52,059 bases of DNA from Symbiodinium natans (Eukaryota > Sar > Dinophyceae > Suessiales > Symbiodiniaceae), in the NCBI GenBank assembly GCA_905221605.1, contig CAJNDS010000126.1:112501-164559 (forward strand), in the 5' to 3' direction. Positions 7,919 to 20,546 of the stretch are shown here, piece after piece. The position numbers and the translations under genes were made by a program. Each line of letters starts with the position of its first letter. The stretch's first letter is position 1. Under the pieces are notes generated by a model that worked only from the letters and a program-made list of their open reading frames with translations, searched no databases and was not told the origin of the DNA.

Positions 7919-10900
7919 ATGCCTGTGGTACGACAAGGAGACGATGGCGCCGAAAGCACGCATAGGGGAATACTAGTGACAACGACAGGCAGGGAGCGAG
8001 TGAAGAAGGGTAATAGGCGAGTCAAGGGGTTGGGCTCCGAAGAGACGGGGATAGCAGGACTGGATATATGCTATTGGAAAGGACACACAGCTGACAAGAT
8101 GGTACGAAAGTGCAAAAACGTACACAAGAAGGGGTATGTACATGATGTGAAACGATATCCCGTGATTGAGGAGGCAAAGGCAAGGCTACGAGGAATATCC
8201 CTAGCCGAAGAGGTCGTGCTGGACATACTTGCCGGAGAGCAAGGCGAGGAAGGTAAGGATGCTTCAAGACTGGCTGATAGGATAGTGGAGGAATGCAGGA
8301 GAATAGGTATAGTCGACGAGAGATTCCGCGTGGATAGTCGAGAGGATAGTCAACCGGCGGCGTCTGCACAGCATTGTTTGCCATCGGTAATGAGACGATG
8401 GATGATCGACTCGGGGTGTGCTATGGATCTGATAGCAGAAGCAGACCTCACCCAGGATGAAAAAGATATGGCTATTGAGGCGAAGAAAGTGCGGTTCAAC
8501 ACCGCCAACGGCAACACCACGTCAAAGCAAGAAATATGCATGGATATTCAAGGGATGCCTGAGACGATGAGGATTAGAATGCTCGAGAGTACTCCCGCTG
8601 TTCTATCGATGGGGAGGAGATGTATGAAAATGGGATATTCGTTCCATTGGCTGGCGGGCGCGAACCCCGTGTTCGTCAAGCCTGATTCGAGCTTGATAGT
8701 ACTAAAAGTCATCGGGGATATCCCATACATGGTGGATAGAATGTCAACGGTCGTTAGTGAAAGTGAGCGGAGTGACTATCACATCTATCCTGCTATGCCA
8801 GCGCCTCTTGCGATTGAATTGCCCGTGCGAGGAAATTCCAGTCCGAGGAGGATCGGAGAGAAACAGGATGAATGTAGTCCCAAAAGCGTGGACTCGGACA
8901 CGGATAGAGACATCGAGGAGGAACCGATAGGAAAGGCCGCCAACGACGACGGGAGGCTACTAGACAAGTGGATGTTAACGGGTAATAAGGCGGTGTGTTT
9001 CCACAACAAACCAAGAACGAAGGCTTGCGATCCATGGTTTGAAACACTGAGATTCCCAGAGATACATGCACTTGTGCCGCGATTCGCCGAGAGATGTAGA
9101 TCCAAACGTGTGTACAAAGATGGCAAAACCGTGGCGGAATGGATAGACTGGGTGGATAAGTACAGTGAGGGAGAGAATAGAGAAGCGGAGGAGGAATTGT
9201 GGACCGGCAAAACCATGTTCAAGATAGAAGGACTAACCTATGAAGGAGCGGACGCCGGGGAAGCGGCACAGAGCGATAGCGTGAAGGTGAGAAAACACAT
9301 TTTGAATAGAATGGCTGCGGACGAAACCACGGGGCTAGACGACTTACTAATGATGTTAGACAAGAACATTGGTACTGGTGGCGAGGCAGAAACGCTTGTC
9401 GAGATAGCCAGATGTTTGTGGCCGCTTGCTCCACAAGAGATACTTGACGGCGGAAAGGCGCAAAAACCCCAGGGAGAAACGAGACCTGAAATCATGAAGA
9501 TAAGGAAAGCGATGGAAGGGAGCAGAAGGGTTATTGTGCACATTTGTTGTGGAAAGTCAAGGGGAAAGTTTGACGACGTCGCAAGTGAACTAGAAATGGG
9601 TGTGATAGACATCGACATGGAGGAGAACGTGCTGCAATCTGATACATGGTGGTGGCTAGTGAAGCTGGCTACGACTAATTTGGTGTTTTGTTGGCTAGCT
9701 GGACCGCCTTGCAGAACAAGATCCGTGATGAGACACAGAAGGCCGGGTCCGATCCCACTTAGATCGAGAAATGGACCAGAGCGGTGGGGATACTCATTTA
9801 TCAGTTGGGCACAGAAGCAGGAGTGTCGTGACGACGACATCATCATACTGCGCGTGTGCATGCTTGTGGTGATAGGAAAGGCACGTCACCGACGACTGAG
9901 AGCCCCAACAATGTGCCTCATTGAGCAACCCCAGGACCCCGAAACATATTGGGATGAGACGCCAGATGGAGGATGCGCGTCATTGTGGGCGACTGAAGAA
10001 TGGGATAGGACGAGTGCCATTCTAGGGACTAAGTTATTTAGTTTCGAACAGGGACCGATGGGACACCCTAGGAGAAAGCCGACCACAATAGCGACTGACG
10101 CAGAGTTGATAGGATGGGCGGTCAATCTTAGAGGACCAGGGACCGGAGCGACGAACGATGGCGATGATAGAAGCAAGGGCGAGATGAGCGAGTCACAAAA
10201 CTGGTCGGAGTGGGCACCGGGATTAGTGCGAGCCATCAAGGAGACTATGCGTAAGCACCACCGAATTTCATCAGTGGTCGAAAAGGGGATAGACGAGAGG
10301 AATAGGGAGACAACGACAGAACAAGACGATGGTGACGGTCGACTGAGAACGACGTTCTACTGCGCCGCGTGTAAGGCCGATTCATCCGGGGTATGCGGTT
10401 TTTGTGAAAGAGCTTTGAGTCCTGAGCAGATTGAGGCGGGGCAAAGCGCACGCAATATGACGGATGCGGAGTTTCAGCTCATCCACGGAATGAAGAAGAG
10501 TCCGGATGACGACCTAAGGATCGCGGAGCAAGTCGTCGCTGTACCCGGCGAGGAAGAAAGCGCCGAAAACGGAGGCGAATTGGATGATGATATAGATTTG
10601 CCAGGAATAGCCGATGAAGAACAGGCTAGAAGAGGAGTGGGAGAGCCTCAGAAGGATGATAGCGCCGGTGACATGGGAGAAGTGGAACAAGCAAAGGCAG
10701 AAGACAGACCTGCGGATCAGGTTCGAGTTGCGGATAGAATTGGCGAAGGGATAGGGTCGAGCAAAACTGTGAGCATCCGGAGAGCAAGATACTCACCGGA
10801 GTATGCAAAATCGACGGAACATTTGCTCACGCATCTCCCAAAGAACATGCACTGCGTTGCTTGTCGACAAGGCAAAGCAATAAACGTCCCCTTCAACAGG

Positions 10901-13900
10901 GGCGAAGGCATCACAGACAAGGGCGCCGAGAAGTTCGGGGAGAGGGTCACTGCTGACACGATAGTTCTTCGCAGCAACAAAGACAAGGGAATCCGCGGAG
11001 AAAACAATGCAATCGTGATGTTCGACTTCAAGACACAGTGGGTACACTGCACGCCCGTAAAGTCCAGGGGAACGGATGAGTTTGTGCGAGCTATCAATGA
11101 GTTCCGAGGCCCAGATATGGTAGTGCATCTGTACGCAGACGGAGCCGGTGAATTCTCAAAAGCCTGCGACGTCATAGGAACTTGCAGGGCGACTTCTACA
11201 CCCGGATTACCCCGAACGAATAGCATAGCGGAGCTCAAGGTCAAAGAAGTAATCTACGGTGGCAGAGTATTGCTGAGACAAGCAGGACTAGAACCGAAGT
11301 GGTGGCCGTACGCTGTGCAGACGTTCTGCTTCCATAGGAACGTACAACAAGTGGACGGGGTAAGCCCGTACGGGAAAAGACATGGCAACGAGCAAGACAA
11401 AGTGAAACTGATTCCTTTCGGGGCACTTGTTAACTACCTCCCCATTGCCGAAAAGCCTAGAAAAGCTGGCAAAGAGGACGCGGCCCTGCTCGAACGGGGG
11501 GATCCTGAAAATGACGCTCTTGAGATTCTCGGAGCTGATGAAGATGTTTCGAGCATGGCCTTGCCCTCTGAAACGAAGGAAACTAAAGAACAACGCTTGC
11601 AAAGGGAGGAAGAGCTGAGAGAGATCGATAGACGTGCGCTCGACATGGTCATGACGCAGGACTTTGATGTGCAGCATGCAAAGGACATCATCCTGAAGTT
11701 CACTTCGATAGAAAAAGGAATAGCGAAGAATTCGCGGAGCATGGCCACCGGTAGAGGGTTCATAGTCCTGGGGCTGTATGCGTACGGAGGAAAGGTTGGC
11801 GTTACGAATAGTGCCAAAGAATATCCGGGGATAGCCATGGTGTGCTGCGAGCTGATAGCAAAATGCTTCCCAGAAGCTACTTTTACAACGGTGATTGTGT
11901 CTGTCGGAACCAGGATGGGGCCTCACAAGGACAAGTTTAACGAGAGCCAGACATACAACTTTGTTGTACCGGTAAGCGAGAGGGCGGGCGAAGCTATGAT
12001 CTGGACAGAAGAGGAACAGTGTGCGAGTGAGGGTGGCAAGGCCGCCGGGATAGAGAAAGAGGTGCTTCCGGGAAAATGGATATGGGGAAGGACTCGGAAG
12101 GTGGATAGTGGGCTAAAGTTCAATCCAAGAGTTTGGCATGCTACCGAAGATGCCTTGGCGCCGGAGGATAGAGTGATAGCGGTGGGATATACCCTGGCAG
12201 CGGGTAAAAAGGCATCTGTGGACGACAAGTGGAAGTTGATGAGGCTGGGCTTCAGATTGGATGAGCACTTTGCGACGTTAGCGGATGGCTTATGCCAGGC
12301 AGCGTGTGCAGACGATGGTGGGGATGGGGAAGAATATGTAGATCACGACGCCGAGGAAGAGCAAGCGTATGCCATGGCATCCAAGGCGAAGTTCGACACT
12401 CCGACATCACCCGGATTGTTCCTAGGTTACGCGCTCCAACCAGGGGGTGTTCCGAGCGGAGACTATATAGTGGTTGAGCTGGCGCACCTGTATCACGGAT
12501 GGACGGTACCGTCGATACACCGCGTGAAGAGGATAGTACTTGACGAGGAGATGCCCAACTACTTCCCGACGCAAGCTGTGGCTGATAGGAAGTCGAGAAT
12601 CATGACAGCGACTCGAGCTGATGCCCTGGCCAGATTGGAACTGGAGAGAGAGGGGCAGCAAGGAGAGGAGACGGAGGAAATCTTCGCAGAGGAGAGAAGG
12701 GTACGAGCCGATGTGATGAGACAAATTAAGTGCGACGATCAGCATCTTCAAAACGGGGATTTCTGGGAACATGATGAGATAGACCATTCGTGGACGCTTC
12801 ATCACATCTTACCCCGAAAGGAGCTGTGTACCCCAGGCGAGGAGGTCAAAGGTACAGGTGGCCCCGGGGATAGAGAGCTGGGTCCAAGGAGGCGAACGGG
12901 GATAGTGTACGCCGATGGTACATCGGAGGTGCTGGATGAGGATAGAATGAAGGGCAAGAAGAAGATCACCAAGAAATGGACGGGGTGCACTACGTTCTGG
13001 GAAAAGGGGGAGCCTGAGGGAGAGATAGATGATGAAGCCAAGGAGCGGGCGCGGGGAGAGAAGGCGACGGGTATACGGGGGGTGGGTTTAGACTACGAAC
13101 AAGACATGCCCAGAATAGAGCGGCCGTACGCGAGATCTCACAAACCCAACTCCATTTCGTCAGCAGAGTGGAATAGGATGAGCCCGGGACAGCGACTACG
13201 TTATATCGAGGGAGACAAAGAGAGGATCATCAGAGGAGAGAGGCCCCCTTCGGCCGTTCGAGGGCAAGAGGAAATAGGACCGCGTCCCGCAGAAATTGGA
13301 GTTCGAGAATGGATGGAGAAAATCACCGACCATGGCCAGGAATTCTCACCGCCGGAGTACCGATGGGATCCCCCACCGGGAATGCCTGAGGGTGGCCGAG
13401 TATGGGCAGTAAGAAACAATCGCGCCACATCCTACCGATTCTATGGCGGAAGGGACAAAAGACGGCTTGAGCTCTGGTGGAGGGTCACTCGGAGCGCTAA
13501 TACTGGAGAGGTCTTAGAATCCATTGAGTACGACTCTTGTATACAGGCAGAGATGATGCGCAATAGAGGGAGATACCGATTCGTTGTGCCCAGGGACATC
13601 ATCACGGAGTTCTGGTACATCCCCGACGGAGGAGAAGACCGACGAATCAGGGATAGAGGAGAATCAGCAGAACCTGCTGCACCGGCGTCCAGGATGGGGG
13701 ATACTGAGGAGGTTACGAAAACCATCAACCAATTGTGCAGCACAGCTGGAATAGCGCGAACACCGTCCGACAACATCATTGGGGAAATGATGAGGGAGTT
13801 GGGCGAACAGCCTAAAGTGCAGATCATGGAGGTCGGATTAGAAGAGATCGGGGGTAACGGAGGTGAGAACGTATCTTGGATATCGGGGGAAGGATGCGTG

Positions 13901-16900
13901 ATAGGAGAGGGTGTGACGGATGTGGTCATTGCTATCGATGCGTCTAGCGACGGCATGAGGACAGAGGTTGATCGGAAGGCATCCGGGTGGAGACGTGAGG
14001 AAGGCCTAGATAGTACGCGAGAGGCTCGAGAAAGAGTATTTGGCAATGTAGAAAAGGTTATCACAGACGCCAACAGCAGAGGAATAGTGGCCACGATCAT
14101 CTGGATAGGCGGTAAAAGTCGAATGGCTGACGAGACCATTGTTCGAATGGCGCTTGCCTGGGACATGTGGATAGTGCGGAGTGATGGATGCATGCTGGGT
14201 ATGCATGACGGGGTAGACGCCTCGTGTTACATAGGAGTCGTCACACCATGCATGATGAATGCGATCGCGGCGGACATGTTAGCATGCGATCACATGCCAA
14301 GGGATCATGACTTGATGTCGCGCATAGTGAGGACATCGGACGCGAAAATAGACGTACGGCGAGAGCAGGAGGGTAAAGCGATACGCGAAATGATCAAGGT
14401 GTTAAAGGACGTGATAGACATCTGCGGCGAGGAAGAGGGTGATTCGGTGTCGATGGCATGTGAAGAACACGGGGGAGGCTATCTCGGATATAGCAGTGGT
14501 ATGGTGACACTGGACGTGGACTCCTTGGCACAGCTGGAAAAGGGAACGATTAGAGGCGACGAGACTGGGGGATCACTAGAAAGGCTGTTGAAGATAGCCA
14601 AGAGAAGAATGAACGGAGGAAACTCATATTGGGTGATAGACATGGAGGGGGACGACGAGCACGAAGAATATGCTACGGATAGAGAAGATCAGACGCTGAT
14701 AAGGAACTATGCTGCTGCGGCGGCCGAGGATGGGGCACCATACATCAGTCGTGAGGAGATCAGATGGAAAAGATGCATAGTTATGAACAATCCTGGCCGA
14801 GAGGCATTGAGGGAGATCTTCGGACCACGAGCGAAACACACACAAGATCTGCGCGTGATCCTGGTTGACGGCGACGACATAGGCAAGGTTATGATGACGA
14901 AGCAGAACAGTCGCCGCATCAGACATAGCACCGGAGGGGCCGCAGTAGCTTACCCTGGAGAAGAGCTTGAGGTGGGAGACCTGAACGGGGACGGATGGAT
15001 GATAGTGCTGACCGGGGAGAGGGAGAACCACGACGCAGATCGGCGCCATGACCAAGATAGAGAGGAAAACCCCGGATTCGACGACCAGAGCGATGTGTTT
15101 GACTCGGAAGGATGGACGTTGTCAGACCTAGAAGAGGAACGGGAACCGGTGGATGAGGCGTTCTTCAGGGCCGGACACGCCGAAACCATTAACCTCGAAA
15201 CTATGGAGAAGGGCGAATGCAACATAGTCATGTGGGAGGCAGAGAGGAACGCACTAGTCCTCGAACTAAAGGACGACATCCATGTTCCACTGATAGGATA
15301 CACCTGGGTTCGTACTGGGATAGCGTATCCGGAAGATCCTGGCACCAGTGTAAGAGTGTCTGCGCTCGGGCAGCTTGTGGCAGAAACCATGTGCGACGTC
15401 ATAGGATACGAGGTATCACCCGAGCGAGAGATCCTGGTGGCTATACAGAATAGAAATAGCTTTCCCATCACGTTTGGAGGAGGAGGGGGGCCAATCATGA
15501 GAATGGAATTCGCTAAGGGAGTATGTCTACGGCCGAGGATGCGCGGGTGCATGATGCCTGAGAACGTGAAGGAAGTGAGACATCGTAGGGCACATCGGGA
15601 GAGCAAGAAAGCAATCTGGGCAAGGGAGGCCCGTGCGAGGGAAAGAGACAGGGATAGTGTGGATCATGGGCTGAGAGCAAGGAGGAGTAGAGATGAGGAT
15701 AGGCGGCGAATCGGCATCAAGCATGTCTCGAATAGGACATACAAGTGCCGAGAATGTCGACGACTGTTGGAGGGAAAAGCCAAGGTACCTAGCTTGATCC
15801 TCACGTCGATGACGCTTTGCTTCGCATGCTTCATGAACAAGCATACTACACCCGTCGATAATTTGATCCGGCAGGGTTATCAGACTGAAGACGAGGAGTA
15901 TGGAGATGGAATAGTCGCAGTCCCTGCTATACAGGTGGATGCAGATCAAGAGGATAGTTGGGAAGAGGTTGCGGAAAATGAAGTGTGTGATAGCATCGAC
16001 GAGACAGTGGGAGAGTGTGAGCCACTAATGGCCACAATCATAGAGGACGAAGAGGAGGACATCGAGGAAGTTTTCGGACTTGTCGCTAGACCCGTGACGA
16101 AGGCTGAGAGGGCGATCAACCCCAAGGCTCGGGCAGCGCTTGATAAAGAATGGAAAAAGCTGATGGATCAAGTGGTCTGGATAATGGAGGAGGTGCGTTC
16201 GTGGAAGGACGTACAACGGGAGGCAATGGATAGAGGGGAAATAGCTCATGTAGGTCGTATCTTTGACATCTGTGTGGAAAAGAACTGGGAGCTTGCTGAA
16301 GACGATCCTCTTAGAAAGTATAAGGGGAGAGTTGTGTTTGAGGGATGTCATGTCAAAGACCAGGAGGGAAAGTGGGCCATCTTTCAGGAAATCACATCAT
16401 GTCCCGCGACACTTGAGGCAGGCAAGATGGCGGATGCCTATGGGATGCTGCCAGGACATGACATCGAGATGTCGGACGGTGAGTCGGCATACACGCAGGC
16501 GCTGTTGGGGGGGGCCTAAAACATGGATACGGATCCCGAGGGATAGGTGGCCAGATGAATGGGAGGGCATAGACGACCCCGTGGTGCCACTGAGACTAGC
16601 TTTATACGGGCATCCGGATGCCGGGGGGTTCTGGGAAAAGCACTGCGAAAAGGCCGTGACTGAGGTCGGCTTCGAATTCCTCTCAGATTGGCCTAGTGTG
16701 TTCTTCCATAAGGAGCTGAAGCTGATGCTGGTGATCTACGTCGACGACTTCAAGCTTGCGGGGCCCAAAGAGAACTTAGCGATAGGATGGGAGAAGCTGG
16801 CGAAGAGAATCAAGCTCGAAGAGCCACGAAGTATGGGCAGATACTTGGGATGCTTGCACACGGCTAGCGCGATACCTTTTCGGTCGCCGTTTGAGCCGAG

Positions 16901-18498
16901 ACACGAGTGGACGAAGATCATCGAGCCCAAGAAGGAACCGCCTAATTTCGCGGGGAAGGCCGAGGCGAAGGAAGATAGTCCAGATGAGATCAGGATCCTT
17001 CGATATGATGTTACCGATTTCATGAAGCAGTGTGTGGATAGATATCAAGAGTTGTGCTCGACGGCATATCCTAAGCCACTGGATAAAGCTAAGACCCCAT
17101 ATCTCGACGAGAGCCGCCCAGAGTTCGACGAGAACCCAAGTAGACGACAAGGTGAACGAAATTATGGGGATAGCCAAGTACGAGCTGCCGGATGAGGGGC
17201 CGGGAGTGTTGAAAGAGCACGCCCCTGCGGTACTCATGAAGATCTTGTATGGGGCCAGAGTCGGAAGGTATGACCTACTGCGACCGGTACAGGTTCTGGC
17301 GTCGAGGCTGACGACCTGGACACATCTCTGTGACAAGAGAATGCATAGACTGATCTCATACATCAACGAGACGACCACAACGAGCCTCTACGGATGGGTC
17401 GGGGATAGGATAGGAGACATCCGTCTTGTACTATACTGCGACGCCGATCTTGCCAGCGACAAGAACGACCATAGATCTACGTCGGGGGTATATCTTTGTC
17501 TTCAAGGACCGCACACTTTCGTTCCTATAGCTGCTTACTGTAAGAAGCAAACGTCGTGCTCCAAAAGTACCCCTGAAGCTGAGATAGTAGCCCTGCACGA
17601 TGGCATCACGAAACAGGGAATACCGGGGTTGGCACTATGGGAGATGATGAAGGAGAGTATAGAACCCTTGATAGTGGCAGAAGACAATGAGGCGGCTGTT
17701 AGAGTGATTGTCTCGGGCAAGAATCCGAACATGAGGTACCTGTCTAGAACACAACGAATAGACATAGCTAGGCTGAACCAGTTCTACGAGGCAGTCATGT
17801 TCACGTTTGTCAATTGTCCTACTGAGTATCAGGCTGCCAACATGATGACCAAGGCCATCAATGAAGCACGAGAGTGGTTAAGGGATATGTACACTACCGC
17901 ACATTTCGGTGAAGAGGAGTTCGGGAACGCAACGGGAACCATCTTAGCTATGCCCGCGTGGGGGGGGGTATCCCAAAATCAGCTCGAGTATGACATCAGG
18001 GATAATGTCGGGATAGCAACGTCCATAGTGGGAAGATGGATAATTTGGGAAATGGTGTGGGATATCAAACACTCGCCAATTCTGGAGGTCGATGAGGCGA
18101 TCGTCGGTGAGTGCGACGGGATAGTTGTGATAGCACCGAAGCGAGTTGACTCGCCTTCTCGACTAGCCCGCGGAGCAGAGCTTAAGCTGGGAAGAAAGGA
18201 CCAAAGTGCGGCTGATAGCCTAGCTTTACTAGTCGATAGAGTGATCGCTGCGGGCATCGGGATTGTTCTGATCAATCGCAGTGATGCCGCCATATCCGAG
18301 GGAATAGCGAGAATTCTTGCTGCACGTGGAAAACTGGCTCGAATGCGGGGAAAGACGCAGATAGGAGAGCTTCATGACAAAGGAGAGGACGTACAATGCA
18401 CCATATACATTAATGAAGAATCAAAGGCTCGGATAGAAAGTAGCGATATGGTGAATATTGAAGCACTTTGTAATGCTCTTCAACGACGTCTTGACTAG
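7919..18498 (+). CDS. pol: Pol polyprotein, copy A (two single-base frameshifts)
   Basis: About 3520 aa if continuous, more than twice the usual copia Pol. Order: protease (D164), methyltransferase-like domain (about 538-735), CxxC zinc finger (815-829), integrase (about 960-1160), oxygenase-like domain (about 1250-1440), integrase tail 'FLGY' (about 1500), a long unassigned stretch with another CxxC...CxxC pair (near 15745-15815), RT, RNase H, and a ~200-residue unassigned tail. In this copy the frame breaks twice: an 8-G run at 16507-16514 (7 G in copy B) and an extra A near 17138. Both are one-base homopolymer-type changes, so sequencing error is likely, although real mutations are possible. 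Translation from 7919 therefore stops at 16519 as given. Confidence 0.9.
8389..8730 (+). other. Pol domain: copia-type aspartic protease
   Basis: The motif WMIDSGCAMDL contains the catalytic DSG (Asp164 of Pol at 8408-8410). About 60 residues later AVLSMGRRCMKMGYSFHW matches the copia 'LSVG.L...G..F.W' segment. It would cleave the Gag-Pol polyprotein. Copy B has the same motif at about 21036. Confidence 0.85.
9530..10125 (+). other. Pol domain: C5 cytosine methyltransferase-like
   Basis: Three segments fit a C5-methyltransferase layout: a motif I-like start (VIVHICCGKSRGKF, residue 538 on) followed by an acidic VIDIDMEE strand; a motif IV-like WLAGPPCRTRS with the candidate catalytic Cys598; and a motif VI-like LIEQPQDPE near residue 669. 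The usual ENV triad is replaced by EQP, and motifs VIII-X are not clear, so activity is uncertain. I recall that cytosine methyltransferases have been reported in dinoflagellate retrotransposons. Copy B (about 22170-22670) differs here by many synonymous changes, which suggests protein-level constraint. Confidence 0.6.
10361..10405 (+). other. Pol zinc finger (CxxC-x7-CxxC)
   Basis: Cysteines 815, 818, 826 and 829 make a compact four-Cys zinc-binding site between the methyltransferase-like domain and an acidic linker leading to the integrase. Function unknown. Confidence 0.6.
10793..11460 (+). other. Pol domain: integrase (HHCC + DDE core)
   Basis: The zinc-binding N-terminus is H968-X3-H972-X6-C979-X2-C982. 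The catalytic core shows TADT (Asp1013), YADGAGEF (Asp1074) and NSIAEL (Glu1105), a D-X30-E spacing slightly shorter than the common 35. The PYGKRHG...FGALV segment that ends copia cores follows. It would insert the cDNA and make the 5-bp duplication seen at the ends. Copy B equivalent: about 23437-24104. Confidence 0.88.
11655..12225 (+). other. Pol domain: 2OG-Fe(II) oxygenase-like, nested in the integrase C-terminal part
   Basis: The segment VGTRMGPHKDKFN supplies an HxD pair (His1336, Asp1338); NPRVWHATED supplies the distal His1407, and RVIAVGYT an Arg (1418) where 2OG would be bound. This HxD...H...R order and the 'f.pr.wHAT' context match the double-stranded beta-helix dioxygenase fold. 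It lies between the integrase FGALV segment and the GLFLGYALQPGG segment (about residue 1498) that normally continues the integrase tail, so it appears to be inserted within that module. Substrate unknown. Copy B equivalent: His at 24568, distal His at 24781. Activity is not proven. Confidence 0.6.
16080..17000 (+). other. Pol domain: copia reverse transcriptase
   Basis: DIEMSDGESAYTQALL holds the first catalytic Asp where copia RTs have D-V-K-T-A-F-L. LRLALYGHPDAGGFWEKH matches the copia 'SLYGLKQA...W' block. LVIYVDDFKLAG carries the YVDD box (16737-16748). Both frameshifts of copy A fall in or just after this domain. Copy B has it uninterrupted with YVDD at 29380-29391. Confidence 0.92.
17400..17880 (+). 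other. Pol domain: RNase H
   Basis: LYCDADLASDKNDHRSTSGVYL is the copia RNase H signature (usually D-A-D-W-A-G-D...R-R-S-T-S-G). KSTPEAEIVAL gives the second acidic residue and VAEDNEAAV the third; the conserved 'M.TKA' end is NMMTKAINEA. It degrades the RNA strand during cDNA synthesis. The ~200 residues after it (to 18498) have no assigned function. Confidence 0.9.
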
Positions 18499-18576
18499 AG
18501 CGACTTTTGTGTGACCTTGAGTTGCATGCAGGTGTAAGGAAGAAGAGGGCTCTAGCGACCTGCATAGCGTGGAGCC

Positions 18577-19459
18577 ATGGGAGAGATGTTCGGATCGGTG
18601 TCGCTGAGTGAGCGGGATAGAGATATCGGAAGCAGTGAAGATCCTGGGACAGCTTCGTCTTCGAGGACAATAGGGATACGATGGCAACGCCCGGAGCATC
18701 AGGCCAGGGATGCAGGAGAGAGGGAACGATGTGATCGAGCACAGGCCATGATAGACTTCCTGGAGAAAGTGTTTTCCGACGCGGATAGATATCTCAAGGC
18801 CGAGACGGAGGATGGAGTGCCAGGGGTGACGACGTACTCATATCTGCCAGCTGGAACCAAGGAGCGAGAACAGGCTAGAATACACTGGATGTTGGAGGGA
18901 AATCTAGAGGTGCAGGAGGTATGGGCTAGACGGGCTATCCCCAGCCAATTCAAGGACGATGCAGACTTCAAGAAATGGATGAGCAGTGGGATAGCTGGTG
19001 TGCGAGCGGAAGAGGCCCAGGCCAAGACGGCGAAGAAAGGAGGTAAGCGATCAGCCGTGGGATACGATGTGGATAGAATGCGAGTGCACAAGATTATGTA
19101 TCTCTGGGAGGTACTACGGTGTACAAGGCGGAATCCTGAAGCATGGATAAGGGAGAAGATCCCTCTGATAGCTGCGACTGTGACGGATGCCACGGACTAC
19201 CTGGAGAGGGTGATAGCGAACTGGGATAGGCCAAGGTCGCATGGAGGGGCGACGAAGCCGCCACCCCAGGCGAGTCCTGATGCCGGGAACCTGTCGAAGG
19301 AGAAGCTGAACGACTTGATAGGGGTGCGATTGGCCAGAGGGATGGACGTGCCGGGATGTGCCATGCCCACAGCGGGCACGGGAGGAGACGTTGATACGCC
19401 ATGGGCCCCTAAATTCATCGGCGCGACTGATGAAACAGAGAAGTCCTTCCAGAAGGGGA
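18577..19459 (+). CDS. ORF4, copy A, cut off by the assembly gap
   Basis: The frame starts 78 nt after the Pol stop and runs into the N gap at 19460. It matches the first part of the intact ORF4 in copy B (31219 onward) with no difference that I noticed. The apparent continuation of the frame through the Ns into Gag sequence is an accident of the gap length, not a fusion protein. Confidence 0.85.
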
Positions 19460-19559
19460 NNNNNNNNNNNNNNNNNNNNNNNNNNNNNNNNNNNNNNNNN
19501 NNNNNNNNNNNNNNNNNNNNNNNNNNNNNNNNNNNNNNNNNNNNNNNNNNNNNNNNNNN
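19460..19559. other. Assembly gap (100 N)
   Basis: Exactly 100 Ns, the conventional placeholder for a gap of unknown size. The sequence on its right (from 19560) matches 6932 onward and the sequence on its left (to 19459) matches up to 32101, so the true distance is probably negative: the contigs overlap. Confidence 0.97.
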
Positions 19560-20496
19560 AGTGGGAGATGGAAAGCCGATGACGGCCATGAGATTGCTTA
19601 CGCTGATAGTAAAGCATGTTGAGATCCCGATTGCTAAAGAGAGCCAGGTGCTGTACGATGGCCTGAGTAGCACGAAGGTGATGAACTTCCCGGGGAAGCC
19701 CGAAGAGGAGGCACTGGAGGAGTTCATGACTAGATGGGATCTGGCGCACACGAACCTTATAGGGCTGAAAGGCAATACCTGGAGCGAGCAACAGCTGGGA
19801 TGGATGTTGCATTCGAAAGTGCAGAGAGTTCAGGTGCTCAACCACGATATTGAGGCATGGAGATTGCTTCCGGACGAGGCCAAGACGCATACCTGGCTGC
19901 GAAAGAGAATCAAGGATAGACTGGAGATGTGGAGAGCGGACAAGAACATAGACGAGGCCTCAATGCGGGTGAGCCGACAGGCATTCACGAGTGGGTACGC
20001 TGCGATGCCGGCTCAGCAGGGATCGTATAGAGCACCGGTGAATAGAAGAAGCGCGTACGCTGATGATAGACCGAGGAGTTCATCGCCCGCAGGGGGAAAT
20101 AGCTACGGAAGAGGGATATCTGTGGGAAGAGGCAGGGACGGACTTTCGCAGGCGGGGAGAGCCGATGACCCGAAGAATAGATATGGATCCAAGTCACCAT
20201 TTGGAAAAAGAGGGGTCTGCTACCCCTATACGCGTGGAACTTGCCCGATGACTGCGGCGGACTGCAAGCATTCGCACGATATTTATCTGTATAGTCAGGC
20301 GGAAGAGGTCCTCAAGAAGGCGGGATACTGCTTTGAGCATTTTCGGTACGGCAGCTGCAGAAATGACAAGTGTAAAATGCTCCATGAGGCTATCCCGAAT
20401 AGCATTAGGGAGGCTTTTGAGACAGTAGAGATAGAGCAGAAGGAGACGAGGCCATCGAGTCCACATGCTGATGGTGAAGGGCCGAGTTTTCGCTAG
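19560..20496 (+). pseudogene. gag: Gag C-terminal two-thirds, copy B (5' end missing at the gap)
   Basis: Begins inside Gag at the position equivalent to 6932 and continues to the same stop codon. Capsid-like region and both CCCH fingers are present. Nucleotide differences from copy A are frequent but mostly silent or conservative (for example PMAKES to PIAKES). It is an assembly truncation, not a natural broken gene. Confidence 0.85.
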
Positions 20497-20546
20497 GGGC
20501 GGGCCGAAACCCACAGGCCAGCGATGATAGTCAGGTATATGCGGCC

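Noticed and set aside
18577-20496. A fusion protein joining ORF4 to Gag
   Set aside because: The join runs through exactly 100 Ns; frame continuity is accidental.
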